Positions 9,771 to 18,810 of a stretch of DNA of 64,000 bases are shown in pieces. The stretch is from Acetobacteraceae bacterium. GTDB lineage: Bacteria > Pseudomonadota > Alphaproteobacteria > Acetobacterales > Acetobacteraceae. The position numbers and the translations under genes were made by a program. The stretch is from the NCBI GenBank assembly GCA_025354865.1, contig JANXMB010000060.1, positions 1 through 64,000 on the forward strand. Reading direction: 5' to 3'. How positions within the stretch are numbered: position 1 is the stretch's first letter; each line of letters begins with the position of its first letter. Under the pieces are notes generated by a model. The model was given only the letters and a program-made list of their open reading frames with translations, searched no databases and had not been told where the DNA came from.

Positions 9771-11252
9771 CTATCCGGCGCACCCACCCGGTCTGACAAA
9801 CACGCAGACGGTCGGGTCGTCGAGATGGCCGGTGCCGTGGCAGCGGTGGCGGACGAAGCCCGGCAACCCGTCGGCAGGCGATCCCATCAAGACGTTGAAT
9901 GCATCGGTATGCTCGGCCAGCGCCGGTCCGGGATATTGCGGCACCGAGCGCCCGAGCAGCATGCTCTCCAGGGGTAGGACGATGGGCGAGCCCGGGATGG
10001 TCTGGGCGCGGTCCCATGTTTCGAAATAAATCGGCAGATCGCGCCGCCAATAGGTGTAGCCGCCCGTTCGGTAGACCCAGATGCTGCGGATCGCCAGGCC
10101 GCAAGCGCCCTCGAATGAGCGTGCCGTTGCGGTTGCCGCCAGCATCGACGCATCGCGGTGCCAATCGTCGGCCGCGGTCGCGCGCGACAAAGTGCCCCAG
10201 CCAAGCGTGAGCGCGAGGACCAGTGCCAGCACAGTCGGGATCGGCCATGCGGCTCGGCTGGGCGCGTAGCGCTCGACCAGGATGGCAATCCCTACGCCGA
10301 TCGGGACCGGCAACGCGACGTTTGCCAACAGGATAAAGCGAAGCTCCTTGTGCGCCGGCAGCATGTGCAGGCCGATGGTAAGCGCCACCGTCAATGCCAC
10401 CGCCGGGACAAGCCGAGCGCCCAGGATCGCCAGTCCCACCGCCACCGGGGTCGCTGCCCCCCAGGCGACCAGGAAATATTGCAGGTAATACGACCAGTGC
10501 TCCGCCCCCATTGCCTGGCTGAAACCCTGCGGACCATTGCGCAGGTAGTTCAGCCAGACCGACTGAAAGGGCGCCCCCCAGGTCAACAGATCGAGCAACC
10601 CCAACGTCGGGACAACGACCGCAAGCCCCGCCAGCACAACCGTGCCCAGCGCTCGGGGCGTAGGCGCATATTGCCACAATGCAACAACGGCGAGGATGGG
10701 CGCGTATTGGTAGCGCAGGGCGCAGGCCAGCCCGAACAGCAGCCCCGCCCGCGCCGGCCGGTGGGCGAAGGCGATCGCCAGCATGGCCGCATCGGTTGCC
10801 AGCCCGTCTGTCATGATAACCGGCGCGTAATAGATCGCTTGTGGCGACAGGGCGCACAAAACCCCCACCGCCAGCGCCGCGCCCCGTCCTGCGCTCCGCT
10901 CGGCGATCCGGTAGCCGGCGTAGGGAATGGCGAGCGAGGCGAGGATGCAGAGGATGCGCAGCACCGCGATGCCGGTGCGGGGATCGGGATCGAGCAGAGC
11001 AACCGCGCGCAGGATCGCGGCGATGCCGCCCGGCAACAGCCAGGACCGAATGCCGTCGATATACTCCCAGGTCACGACCCCGCTGCCGAACGCGAGGCGT
11101 TGGGCGGGTTCCAGGTACTGAAACGTCTCGTCGGGGAAGGCGATATAGGTGTGCGTCGCAAAGGCACACAGGCGTATGCCGAGCGCGACGATCAGCACCG
11201 CCGCCAGAGGCGATGAGAAAAGAGATTTTGGCACAGGCAAAGCGGGCGGCAA
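9771..11252 (-). CDS. Polytopic membrane glycosyltransferase, GT22-like (Alg9/PIG-B type)
   Basis: Multiple TM helices; N-terminal FPDETFQYLEPAQRLAFGSGVVTWEYIDGIRSWLLPG resembles the GT22 PDExFQxxEPAHxL...TWEY...RS motif. Confidence 0.65.
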   Translation of the reverse strand: MPPALPVPKSLFSSPLAAVLIVALGIRLCAFATHTYIAFPDETFQYLEPAQRLAFGSGVVTWEYIDGIRSWLLPGGIAAILRAVALLDPDPRTGIAVLRILCILASLAIPYAGYRIAERSAGRGAALAVGVLCALSPQAIYYAPVIMTDGLATDAAMLAIAFAHRPARAGLLFGLACALRYQYAPILAVVALWQYAPTPRALGTVVLAGLAVVVPTLGLLDLLTWGAPFQSVWLNYLRNGPQGFSQAMGAEHWSYYLQYFLVAWGAATPVAVGLAILGARLVPAVALTVALTIGLHMLPAHKELRFILLANVALPVPIGVGIAILVERYAPSRAAWPIPTVLALVLALTLGWGTLSRATAADDWHRDASMLAATATARSFEGACGLAIRSIWVYRTGGYTYWRRDLPIYFETWDRAQTIPGSPIVLPLESMLLGRSVPQYPGPALAEHTDAFNVLMGSPADGLPGFVRHRCHGTGHLDDPTVCVFVRPGGCAG

Positions 11253-11254
11253 AA

Positions 11255-12877
11255 TCAGCCGCGCCGGGCGCGGGGCGATGGGTGGGGATCGCTCGCCGGC
11301 TTGGCCAAGGGCGCAGCCGATATCGTATCCGGCCGGTTTTGCGCGACCGCAGGCGCGGCCTCTGCGCCGCGGTAAACGACGTGATCCTCGGTGCGAAACA
11401 ACACCTCACCCTCCCAGGGCATATCGGCGGGAAGCAGGAAATACGCCCCTGTAGCCACCCCGCTCGGGCCGGCAGCGAGATAGGCCCGGCGCTGCGCATT
11501 GAGCGGCGCCCAGGCAATATAGGGGTTGGAGTGGATTTCCGGCGGGGCGACCAATTGCCGGCCGGCGGCGATCACCGTCGCGGCGGCGGGGCCCATCTGG
11601 TCGGCCTCGGGCGGCAGCAGGGTCACGAAGCGGGCCGCCGGACGGGTGTTGGCAACGATCCAGGCATAGGCCGCCCGATCCATAATCGCCCCCGGCCGCA
11701 CCAACGTACCGGCGCGGGCATCGCGATCCCACGGTTGGACGAACAGGCCCACAACGCCGGCCGCGATCGCAAGACCTGCGGCAGCGGCGGCGATCGGCCG
11801 CATGCGCGGCGCCAGCCGGGTGGCCAGCAGCGAGAGGGCATAGCCGGTCGCACAAGCCTCCGCCGCTTGGAGGTAGACATGGAAATGGTGCGGGGCGATC
11901 GCGAGCACCCGGCAGGCGGTGCCGTCGATCACTCCATCGGCACAAAGCGACCGGCGGGCAAGAAATACCAGGCAAATACCGACCCACGCACCGAACAACG
12001 CCAGCACCCCGGCCGGCACCCGCGCTCGGGTATACACCAACCAGCCGAGAGACAGCACGGCCGGCAGACTGAGCAATGCCATCCGCCCGGGTGCGGCGAA
12101 CAGCGGATGCATCCAGGCGCCCGGAACGGGATTGGCGATGTGCAGGCGGTAATCGATCAGCAGCGGCGCGAGGAACGGCAGCGCCCACAGCAGCGCGACC
12201 GCCCCGGTGCCGACCAACCACAGCAACGCGCGGCCCCGTCGTCCGGGCTGTGCGAGGGCCAAGGCCGAGACCATGCCGGTCAACAGGATCGCCGGGACGG
12301 TATGGGCCAGGAAAACCACCCCGATCGAGCAGCCGATGCCGATCGCGCCGCCGATCCGCAGCGCGGGCGTCAGGCGGTGAATGGCCATCGTGGCCAGGAA
12401 GAACAGCGGCCAGGCCAAGGCGGGGGTGAAGGTCCATGGGGTGTAGCCGGCGGCTTCGTCCCCGCTCATGACCGATCCGCCGAACAACACCATGACCCCA
12501 GCCGCCGCCGCCGCCGCCCAGGTGCCGAACAATTGCCGGTTCAGCAGGAAAAACGCAGCCGGCGTCGCGAGGTTCAGCCCGACTCCGGCGGCGTTCCACA
12601 GCGGCAAGGGGTCGCTGTCGGACAGAAAGGCGACGGCCGCCGCGATCACGTGGAACAGCGGCGGATACCAACGCCAGGCGCCGGCCATGGCAGGATCGCC
12701 CCAGGCGTTGCCGTCCAGGATGCCGCGAATGAAGCCGATATCGCGCACCGTATCGGCATCGGTCGGGACGGTCAGCCCGTGTGCGAACCATAGCCCGCGC
12801 GCGGCGCACAGCAGCAGCAGGGCGCATAGCGCAAGCCATGGCAGCCTGCCGGTTTCGGGGTTCGGGTCGCGCAGCAT
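11255..12877 (-). CDS. Polytopic membrane protein, probable GT-C type glycosyltransferase
   Basis: MLRDPNPETGRLPWLALCALLLLCAARGLWFAHGLTVPTDADTVRDIGFIRGILDGNAWGDPAMAGAWRWYPPLFHV...; many TM helices; stop 2 nt from the next gene's start. Confidence 0.6.
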   Translation of the reverse strand: MLRDPNPETGRLPWLALCALLLLCAARGLWFAHGLTVPTDADTVRDIGFIRGILDGNAWGDPAMAGAWRWYPPLFHVIAAAVAFLSDSDPLPLWNAAGVGLNLATPAAFFLLNRQLFGTWAAAAAAGVMVLFGGSVMSGDEAAGYTPWTFTPALAWPLFFLATMAIHRLTPALRIGGAIGIGCSIGVVFLAHTVPAILLTGMVSALALAQPGRRGRALLWLVGTGAVALLWALPFLAPLLIDYRLHIANPVPGAWMHPLFAAPGRMALLSLPAVLSLGWLVYTRARVPAGVLALFGAWVGICLVFLARRSLCADGVIDGTACRVLAIAPHHFHVYLQAAEACATGYALSLLATRLAPRMRPIAAAAAGLAIAAGVVGLFVQPWDRDARAGTLVRPGAIMDRAAYAWIVANTRPAARFVTLLPPEADQMGPAAATVIAAGRQLVAPPEIHSNPYIAWAPLNAQRRAYLAAGPSGVATGAYFLLPADMPWEGEVLFRTEDHVVYRGAEAAPAVAQNRPDTISAAPLAKPASDPHPSPRARRG

Positions 12878-12992
12878 TCTCGCTCCAGGCGCAGGGGACC
12901 TGAAGTCGCAGGCAAAAACCGCGCCAATTGCTATGTTCGGGGCATCCGCCCATCGAGGACCCGTAAACGGTAACCCCAACAGCGGGACGAGA

Positions 12993-13379
12993 TTATGGCC
13001 GTTGAATGAGTTCGATCGCATAACCGTCGGGATCGCGCACGAAGGCGATGATCGTGGTGCCGAATTGCACCGGACCGGCGGGACGGGTGACGGCACCGCC
13101 GGCGGCCGCAGCACGCACACAGGCGTCGGCGACGTCGGGTACGCCGACAGCCAGATGGCCGAACGCCGTGCCGGGTTCGTATTTCTCGACGCCGTAATTG
13201 TACGTCAGCTCGATTGCGGTGTTGTCGTCCTCGTTCCCGTAGCCGACGAAAGCGAGGGTATATTTGCCGTCCGGCACGTCGCGGCGGCGCAGTTCGTGCA
13301 TCCCGAACGCCTTGCAATAGAAATCGACGCTGCGCTGCAGGTCGCCGACGCGCAGCATGGTATGCAGAAAACGGCTCAT
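12993..13379 (-). CDS. gloA: Lactoylglutathione lyase (glyoxalase I)
   Basis: [48 protein letters not shown]...[26 protein letters not shown]. Confidence 0.92.
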   Translation of the reverse strand: MSRFLHTMLRVGDLQRSVDFYCKAFGMHELRRRDVPDGKYTLAFVGYGNEDDNTAIELTYNYGVEKYEPGTAFGHLAVGVPDVADACVRAAAAGGAVTRPAGPVQFGTTIIAFVRDPDGYAIELIQRP

Positions 13380-14242
13380 GTTGGTGAACTCCCTCGATCG
13401 ATCTCGTGCGGATCGAGACCTAGCAGAAACAACCCGGCCTTGTCTGCCGCAACGACGGTCGCATCGCGATCGACCAGAATGACGCCGCCCGCTTCGAAGG
13501 CGATGCCGCGCAGCCCGGCGGCGGCAGCGACGGCGACGGTATCCGGGCCGATCGTCGGCAGATCGGCCCGCCGTTCCTGCCCGGGTTTGACGACTTTGAC
13601 CAACACCCCGCCGGGTCCGGTTCGAGCCAGCGGGCCACAGCGGGCGAGCATGGCGTCAGTGCCCTCGACGGTTTCGACAGCGAGGACGAAGCCCTGCTGC
13701 ACCACACACCCCTGCCCCACATCGACCGCCCCCAGCGCTCGGGCCACCGTCCCGCCGCGCGCGATATCGGCCATCGCGGTGGCGTCGGGGGCGACCCGAC
13801 CGAGCAGACCGCGGGGACCGAGGGCTTCTTGTAGGATTTCGTGGGCGCCGATGACGCAGAAGCCTTCCTCACCGAGGATTTTGATGGCGGCTGCCAGCAG
13901 CCCGTCGTCGCCCGCGAACGCGGCCCGCCCGACACGGGCCAATAATTTGGTGCCGGTGGCATCGGGGCGCAGGTCGAACAGGCCGGGCCGGCGCACCGGG
14001 CCGATCATAACAAGGTCCTGACACAGGTTTGTCCGCAGCGCGGTCAGGATACGCCCCATCGCGCCGATACGGATGACCTCGTGCGGCCAGGGCGGCAGGC
14101 GGGCGGTATCGACGAAACCTTCCAAGCCGACGACGAAAACGGCGCGACCTGCTGCCTGGGCGGCAGAGGCGACCTGAAACGGCAGGCTGCCGCCGCCGGC
14201 GAGAATACCAAGAGTGCGCGGTGCTTCGGATCGATCGGTCAT
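13376..14242 (-). CDS. lpxI: UDP-2,3-diacylglucosamine diphosphatase LpxI
   Basis: [36 protein letters not shown]...[19 protein letters not shown]...[22 protein letters not shown]; 4-bp overlap with gloA start. Confidence 0.88.
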   Translation of the reverse strand: MTDRSEAPRTLGILAGGGSLPFQVASAAQAAGRAVFVVGLEGFVDTARLPPWPHEVIRIGAMGRILTALRTNLCQDLVMIGPVRRPGLFDLRPDATGTKLLARVGRAAFAGDDGLLAAAIKILGEEGFCVIGAHEILQEALGPRGLLGRVAPDATAMADIARGGTVARALGAVDVGQGCVVQQGFVLAVETVEGTDAMLARCGPLARTGPGGVLVKVVKPGQERRADLPTIGPDTVAVAAAAGLRGIAFEAGGVILVDRDATVVAADKAGLFLLGLDPHEIDRGSSPT

Positions 14243-14366
14243 TCCGTCCAATAGCGCAAAATGCTGCGTGCGCGAAGGTTGCCTCTTTCCTGTTGCCGCC
14301 ATAGGGTTAAGGTGGATTACCGGATGCGGCGGCCTCGGACCGCCCTAGCAGCATGAGGATACGCGC

Positions 14367-15674
14367 ATGAGTGGCACCCCCCCGAAGACCGTGACCATCA
14401 CCCTCGATGGTACGAACCGCAAGCTGACGATTCCGCTTATGCACGGCACGGCCGGTGCGGACGTGTTCGATATTCGCAAGCTTTACAACGAGCTGGGCGT
14501 GTTCACTTACGATCCCGGCTACGGCGCCACCGCATCGTGCGAAAGCAAGATCACCTATATCGACGGCGACGTCGGCGTGTTGCAGTACCGCGGCTATCCG
14601 ATCGAGCAGTTGGCGGAAGGGTCGAACTTCCTGGAAGTCTGCTACCTGCTGCTGAACGGCGAACTGCCGAACCCGGCGCAGGCGGCGGAGTTTAACAAAG
14701 GCGTCATGCACCACACCATGTTGCATGAACAAATCCGCAGCTTTTACAACGGGTTTCGCCGCGACGCCCACCCGATGGCGGTGATGTGCGGCGTGGTTGG
14801 CGCGTTGTCCGCCTTCTACCACGACAGCCTGGACATCAACGACCTGCAGAGCCGCCGCATCAGCGCCTTCCGCCTGATCGCCAAACTGCCGACGATCGCC
14901 GCCTGGGCCTACAAATACACGGTCGGCCAGCCGTTCATGTATCCGCGCAACGACCTGACCTACGCGGAAAACTTCCTGTACATGTTCCACGCCGTGCCGA
15001 CCGAGGAATACACGGTCAACCCGGTGCTCTCGAAGGCGATGGATCTGATCATGATCCTGCACGCCGACCACGAGCAGAATGCTTCGACGTCCACCGTGCG
15101 TCTGGCCGGCTCGACGGGCGCCAATCCGTTCGCCTGCATCGCCGCCGGCATTGCCAGCCTGTGGGGCCCCGCGCATGGCGGTGCGAACGAAGCGGTGTTG
15201 AAGATGCTGGCCGATATCGGCCACGTCGACAACATCCCCGAATTCCTGTCCGAGGTGAAGGACAAGAACAACCACGCCAAGCTGATGGGCTTCGGCCACC
15301 GCGTCTATAAGAACTACGACCCGCGCGCCAAGATCATCCAGAAGGCCTGCCACGACGTTCTGCACGAGCTGGGGATCGAGGGCGATCCGCTGCTCGATCT
15401 GGCGATGGCGTTGGAAAAGATCGCGTTGACCGATCCGTACTTCGTCGAACGCAAGCTGTATCCGAATGTCGATTTCTATTCGGGCATCATCCTGAAGGCG
15501 ATGGGCTTCCCGACCAGCATGTTCACCGCGCTGTTCGCCCTTTCGCGCACCGTCGGCTGGATCACCCAGTGGAACGAGCTGATCGAGGACCCGGAACAGC
15601 GCATCGGCCGTCCGCGCCAGATCTACACCGGCCCTGCCGAACGCAATTTCGTGCCGCTGTCGGCGCGGAGTTAA
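14367..15674 (+). CDS. gltA: Citrate synthase
   Basis: [85 protein letters not shown]... Confidence 0.97.
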   Translation: MSGTPPKTVTITLDGTNRKLTIPLMHGTAGADVFDIRKLYNELGVFTYDPGYGATASCESKITYIDGDVGVLQYRGYPIEQLAEGSNFLEVCYLLLNGELPNPAQAAEFNKGVMHHTMLHEQIRSFYNGFRRDAHPMAVMCGVVGALSAFYHDSLDINDLQSRRISAFRLIAKLPTIAAWAYKYTVGQPFMYPRNDLTYAENFLYMFHAVPTEEYTVNPVLSKAMDLIMILHADHEQNASTSTVRLAGSTGANPFACIAAGIASLWGPAHGGANEAVLKMLADIGHVDNIPEFLSEVKDKNNHAKLMGFGHRVYKNYDPRAKIIQKACHDVLHELGIEGDPLLDLAMALEKIALTDPYFVERKLYPNVDFYSGIILKAMGFPTSMFTALFALSRTVGWITQWNELIEDPEQRIGRPRQIYTGPAERNFVPLSARS

Positions 15675-15728
15675 ACCGCGAGCACGGCAGGTCGCGTCCT
15701 GCCGGACTCGATTCCAGAACCGAAGAAG

Positions 15729-15756
15729 CCGGGGGCCAGTCCCCCGGTTTTTTTTT
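15729..15756 (+). terminator. Rho-independent terminator of gltA
   Basis: CCGGGGG-CCAGT-CCCCCGG followed by nine T. Confidence 0.92.
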
Positions 15757-15774
15757 GCGTTCGGCTCGGCAGAA

Positions 15775-15806
15775 TTATCCACAGGCTGGGGACAAAATTA
15801 TCCACA
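15775..15806. promoter_or_regulatory. Two perfect DnaA boxes (TTATCCACA) in direct orientation
   Basis: TTATCCACA at 15775-15783 and 15798-15806, 23 bp start-to-start. Confidence 0.75.
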
Positions 15807-15811
15807 GGATG

Positions 15812-15841
15812 TTGATAGATTGCTGTAGCAACGGCTATCAA
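15812..15841. repeat. Nested inverted repeat
   Basis: TTGATAG-A-TTGCT-GT-AGCAA-CGG-CTATCAA: outer 7-bp and inner 5-bp arms. Confidence 0.7.
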
Positions 15842-15961
15842 GTCTATCGCAACGCAACAAACTCTAAAATTAGAATAAAAAATGCCATTTTTGTAATATT
15901 GAACATAAAAAGAACAGCGCCCACAAAAGACGCAGTCTCGATTCGTCACGACGGCAAAGGC

Positions 15962-15976
15962 TTAACCGATGGTTAA
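15962..15976. promoter_or_regulatory. CtrA-type full-site motif TTAA-N7-TTAA
   Basis: TTAACCGATGGTTAA: TTAA 15962-15965, N7 CCGATGG, TTAA 15973-15976. Confidence 0.5.
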
Positions 15977-16058
15977 TTTATGCCTTGTAATCCGGCGCCT
16001 CGCTCTTCAAAATACATCTATAGGTTGTATTCCTATGATTTTGTAACGGGAGGCATGT

Positions 16059-16685
16059 GTGAGCGACCGATTAGCGCTTGATAACCTGGTCAGAAGCCGA
16101 CTGAAGCAATGGCCCCAACGCCCGCCGGGACTGAAGCAACGGCCCGGCCAAAATGCGTGGCTTCGCTGCCGGCCGAGCGCCGATTCCAAGCAAGTACACC
16201 CGTTTCTCAAGCTGCCGGGCAGCAACAATTGGCGCACCTTGCCCGATGGGCTGTGGCTCAATTTCGGAGGCACGCCGGAGGATCCCTTTGTGGATATCTT
16301 TGCAATCGAGGCCTGCAGCACCACCCAAAACCTGTTGGATAAGCGGTCGCGTTTCGCCCCGAGCACGCATTCGATGCTGGCCTTCTGCCCAATCCCCTGG
16401 CTGCTGGCCCCGGTGACTCCCGGCGATCCGACCCCGCGCTGGCGCATCACCGGCATCTTCCGGGAACAACCCACGCAGCCCGCCACCTTGCCGGTGCGCG
16501 AGATGCGGGTGCTCTACGGACTCAAGAGCAGGGACTACACGGGGTTCATACGCACCCAGCTTGCCCATGCGCACGAATTCTTCATGCCGCTGGAAACGCT
16601 GACGGAGGAAAACAGCGAACAGAATCCGGCCTTGCGCGCTTTGGTCAAGCGCGCCTCGATCACCGCCAACTTCCTACGCTGCTGA
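16059..16685 (+). CDS. Hypothetical protein (GTG start)
   Basis: ORF MSDRLALDNLVRSRLKQWPQRPPGLKQRPGQNAWLRC... preceded by GGGAGG; coding-like codon use; no family recognised. Confidence 0.65.
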   Translation: MSDRLALDNLVRSRLKQWPQRPPGLKQRPGQNAWLRCRPSADSKQVHPFLKLPGSNNWRTLPDGLWLNFGGTPEDPFVDIFAIEACSTTQNLLDKRSRFAPSTHSMLAFCPIPWLLAPVTPGDPTPRWRITGIFREQPTQPATLPVREMRVLYGLKSRDYTGFIRTQLAHAHEFFMPLETLTEENSEQNPALRALVKRASITANFLRC

Positions 16686-16746
16686 CCGCCATCGGGATAA
16701 TGTCGGGTGCCCGAACCGCTGCGGCGATCGGCGCCCGCGACCGAGG

Positions 16747-17607
16747 TCAGCGCGGATATAAATCGGGCCGGTCGGTGATGATCCCGTCCACACCCCAACC
16801 GATCAGCCGCCGCATCGCCGCAGTCTCGTTGACCGTCCACGGCAGCACCAGAAGACCGAGGTCGTGGGCCTCCGCGATTTCGTCCTGGGTTAACGCGGCA
16901 TACTCCGGTGCCCAGATCGCCCCGCCCTCGGCCGCCACCGCGCGGGGGACCGAGCCGCCGAAATCCGAGGGAACCGGGCCGCCCCACCAGAGATGGGCGT
17001 CGCGCACCGTCTCCGGTCGGGTCAACCAGGCCAAACGGATGTCGGCGCGGGTCCGCCGCACATGACGTGGGCCGCGCCAATCGAACGACTCCAAATCGAT
17101 GCGCGATGCTGCCCCGGCCGCATCGACCACGGCCAGGGTGGCGTCGGCCAAATCCGCAGGCGACGCCGTGCGATCGGGAAAGCGCGGATCGGTCTTCAAC
17201 TCGATCGTGAAACGCATCGCCGCATCGAGCCGCAGAACCTCCGCCAATGTAGGAATGCGGGCGCCGTCGCAGGGCTGTTGCAGCGGGAATTGCGCGGTAT
17301 AGGCCGCCCCCGGCCGCAGCCGCCCGACGTCGAACGTTTGCAGCGCCTCCCAGGTCAGATCGCGCAGCGCCGATCCTGGTCCGGGCAACCACACGCCCGT
17401 CGCGTCGCGCACGATATCGGGGTTCAAACCCAGATCGTGCGACACCACGGCCACGCCGTCGGCCGTCAGCCCCACATCCAGTTCGATCGCATCGATGCCC
17501 AGTGCGAGCGCCGCGCGGAAGCCTTCGATCGTATTCTCGGGGAATAATCCGCGCGCACCGCGGTGACCTTGAAGACCGAGCGGCAAGACAATGTTAGAAT
17601 GGGGCAA
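16747..17607 (-). CDS. Glycerophosphodiester phosphodiesterase family protein
   Basis: LGLQGHRGARGLFPENTIEGFRAALALGIDAIELDVGLTADGVAVVSHD, canonical GDPD motif. Confidence 0.94.
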   Translation of the reverse strand: MPHSNIVLPLGLQGHRGARGLFPENTIEGFRAALALGIDAIELDVGLTADGVAVVSHDLGLNPDIVRDATGVWLPGPGSALRDLTWEALQTFDVGRLRPGAAYTAQFPLQQPCDGARIPTLAEVLRLDAAMRFTIELKTDPRFPDRTASPADLADATLAVVDAAGAASRIDLESFDWRGPRHVRRTRADIRLAWLTRPETVRDAHLWWGGPVPSDFGGSVPRAVAAEGGAIWAPEYAALTQDEIAEAHDLGLLVLPWTVNETAAMRRLIGWGVDGIITDRPDLYPR

Positions 17608-17629
17608 ACGGGACCTCGGAGAAACCAGT

Positions 17630-18589
17630 ATGGACTACACCACGTTCGGGCGGACAGGTTTGCGCGTCAGCGTCGCGGGCCTGGGGTGCGGCGGGTTCAG
17701 CCGCCTGGGACTCACGGCCGGTGCGAGCGAAGACCACGCGATCGGTATCGTGCGCGGGGCGTTGGATTTAGGGGTAAACATCGTCGATACCGCATCGGTC
17801 TACGGCACGGAAGAGGTCGTGGGCAAGGCGTTGCGCGACGTCCCCCGCGACAGCGTGGTCATCTGCACCAAGGCCTCGAAGCCCGCCGGCGACAAACATT
17901 TCAGCGTCGAGAAGATACTGGAAAGCCTAGACGCGTCTTTGAAGCGGCTACAGGTGGACCATGTGGACGTGTTCCAATTGCACGCCGTTCCGCCGGATGC
18001 CTATGACTATGTGCGCGCGGAAATCGCGCCGGCCCTGCTGCGGGAAAAGGAAAAGGGAAAATTCCGCTTCCTCGGCATCACGGAAACCGCCCCCAACGAC
18101 CACGAGCAGGAAATGCTGGGCCGAGCAAGCCAGGATGGGATTTGGGACACGGCGATGCTGGCGTTCCATCTGATGGATCAGGTCGCCCGCAACCAGGTGT
18201 TTCCCCATACCATGGCACACGGCGTCGGCACGCTGACGATGTTTGCAGTCCGATCGATCTTCGCCCGCCCAGACCAATTATCCGACACGATGAAGGGCCT
18301 CGCCGCCGCCGGGCTGGTGCCGGCCGAACTCGCCCAGCGCGGAAATCCGTTGGATTTCCTGGTGCACGAGGGCGGGGCGAGCAACGTGACCGACGCAGCC
18401 TACCGCTATGTGCGCCACGAGCCCGGCGTCGATGTCGTGCTGTTCGGCACCGGCAGCCACGAACACATGCGCACCAACATCCAATCCATCCTGAAACCGC
18501 CCTTGCCGGACGCCGATCGCGCCCGCCTCGCGACCCTGTTCGGCCATCTGCGCGGCGTCGGACTGCAACTACCGCCACCGCGTGCCTGA
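17630..18589 (+). CDS. Aldo/keto reductase family protein
   Basis: MDYTTFGRTGLRVSVAGLGCGGFSRLGL...LDLGVNIVDTASVYGTEEVVGKAL... Confidence 0.92.
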   Translation: MDYTTFGRTGLRVSVAGLGCGGFSRLGLTAGASEDHAIGIVRGALDLGVNIVDTASVYGTEEVVGKALRDVPRDSVVICTKASKPAGDKHFSVEKILESLDASLKRLQVDHVDVFQLHAVPPDAYDYVRAEIAPALLREKEKGKFRFLGITETAPNDHEQEMLGRASQDGIWDTAMLAFHLMDQVARNQVFPHTMAHGVGTLTMFAVRSIFARPDQLSDTMKGLAAAGLVPAELAQRGNPLDFLVHEGGASNVTDAAYRYVRHEPGVDVVLFGTGSHEHMRTNIQSILKPPLPDADRARLATLFGHLRGVGLQLPPPRA

Positions 18590-18810
18590 CCCGCATTTGC
18601 TGCGGTGCGGAATTTTCTTGCCATTTCTGCCGATCCCCGGCATATGCCGCTGGTCTTTCCGCGATTGCGCGATTGGCCTGCCCTTTTCGGCGGGCCCTCC
18701 CGGGAATATCTCAGTCGAAACGCGTTCGTCCCCATTATCGCGCGGGGCGACGGACATTCAGGCGACCGCATCCGGACAAGGGTCCGGCGGCGCTGGAGCT
18801 ACCATACATC

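Noticed and set aside
10841-12793. 650-aa plus-strand ORF
   Set aside because: Antisense shadow of two membrane-protein genes; Arg/Gln/Gly-rich low-complexity translation.
15884-15905. Second terminator (aaaaatg-c-cattttt)
   Set aside because: One-nt spacer makes a hairpin unlikely; better explained as part of the AT-rich tract.
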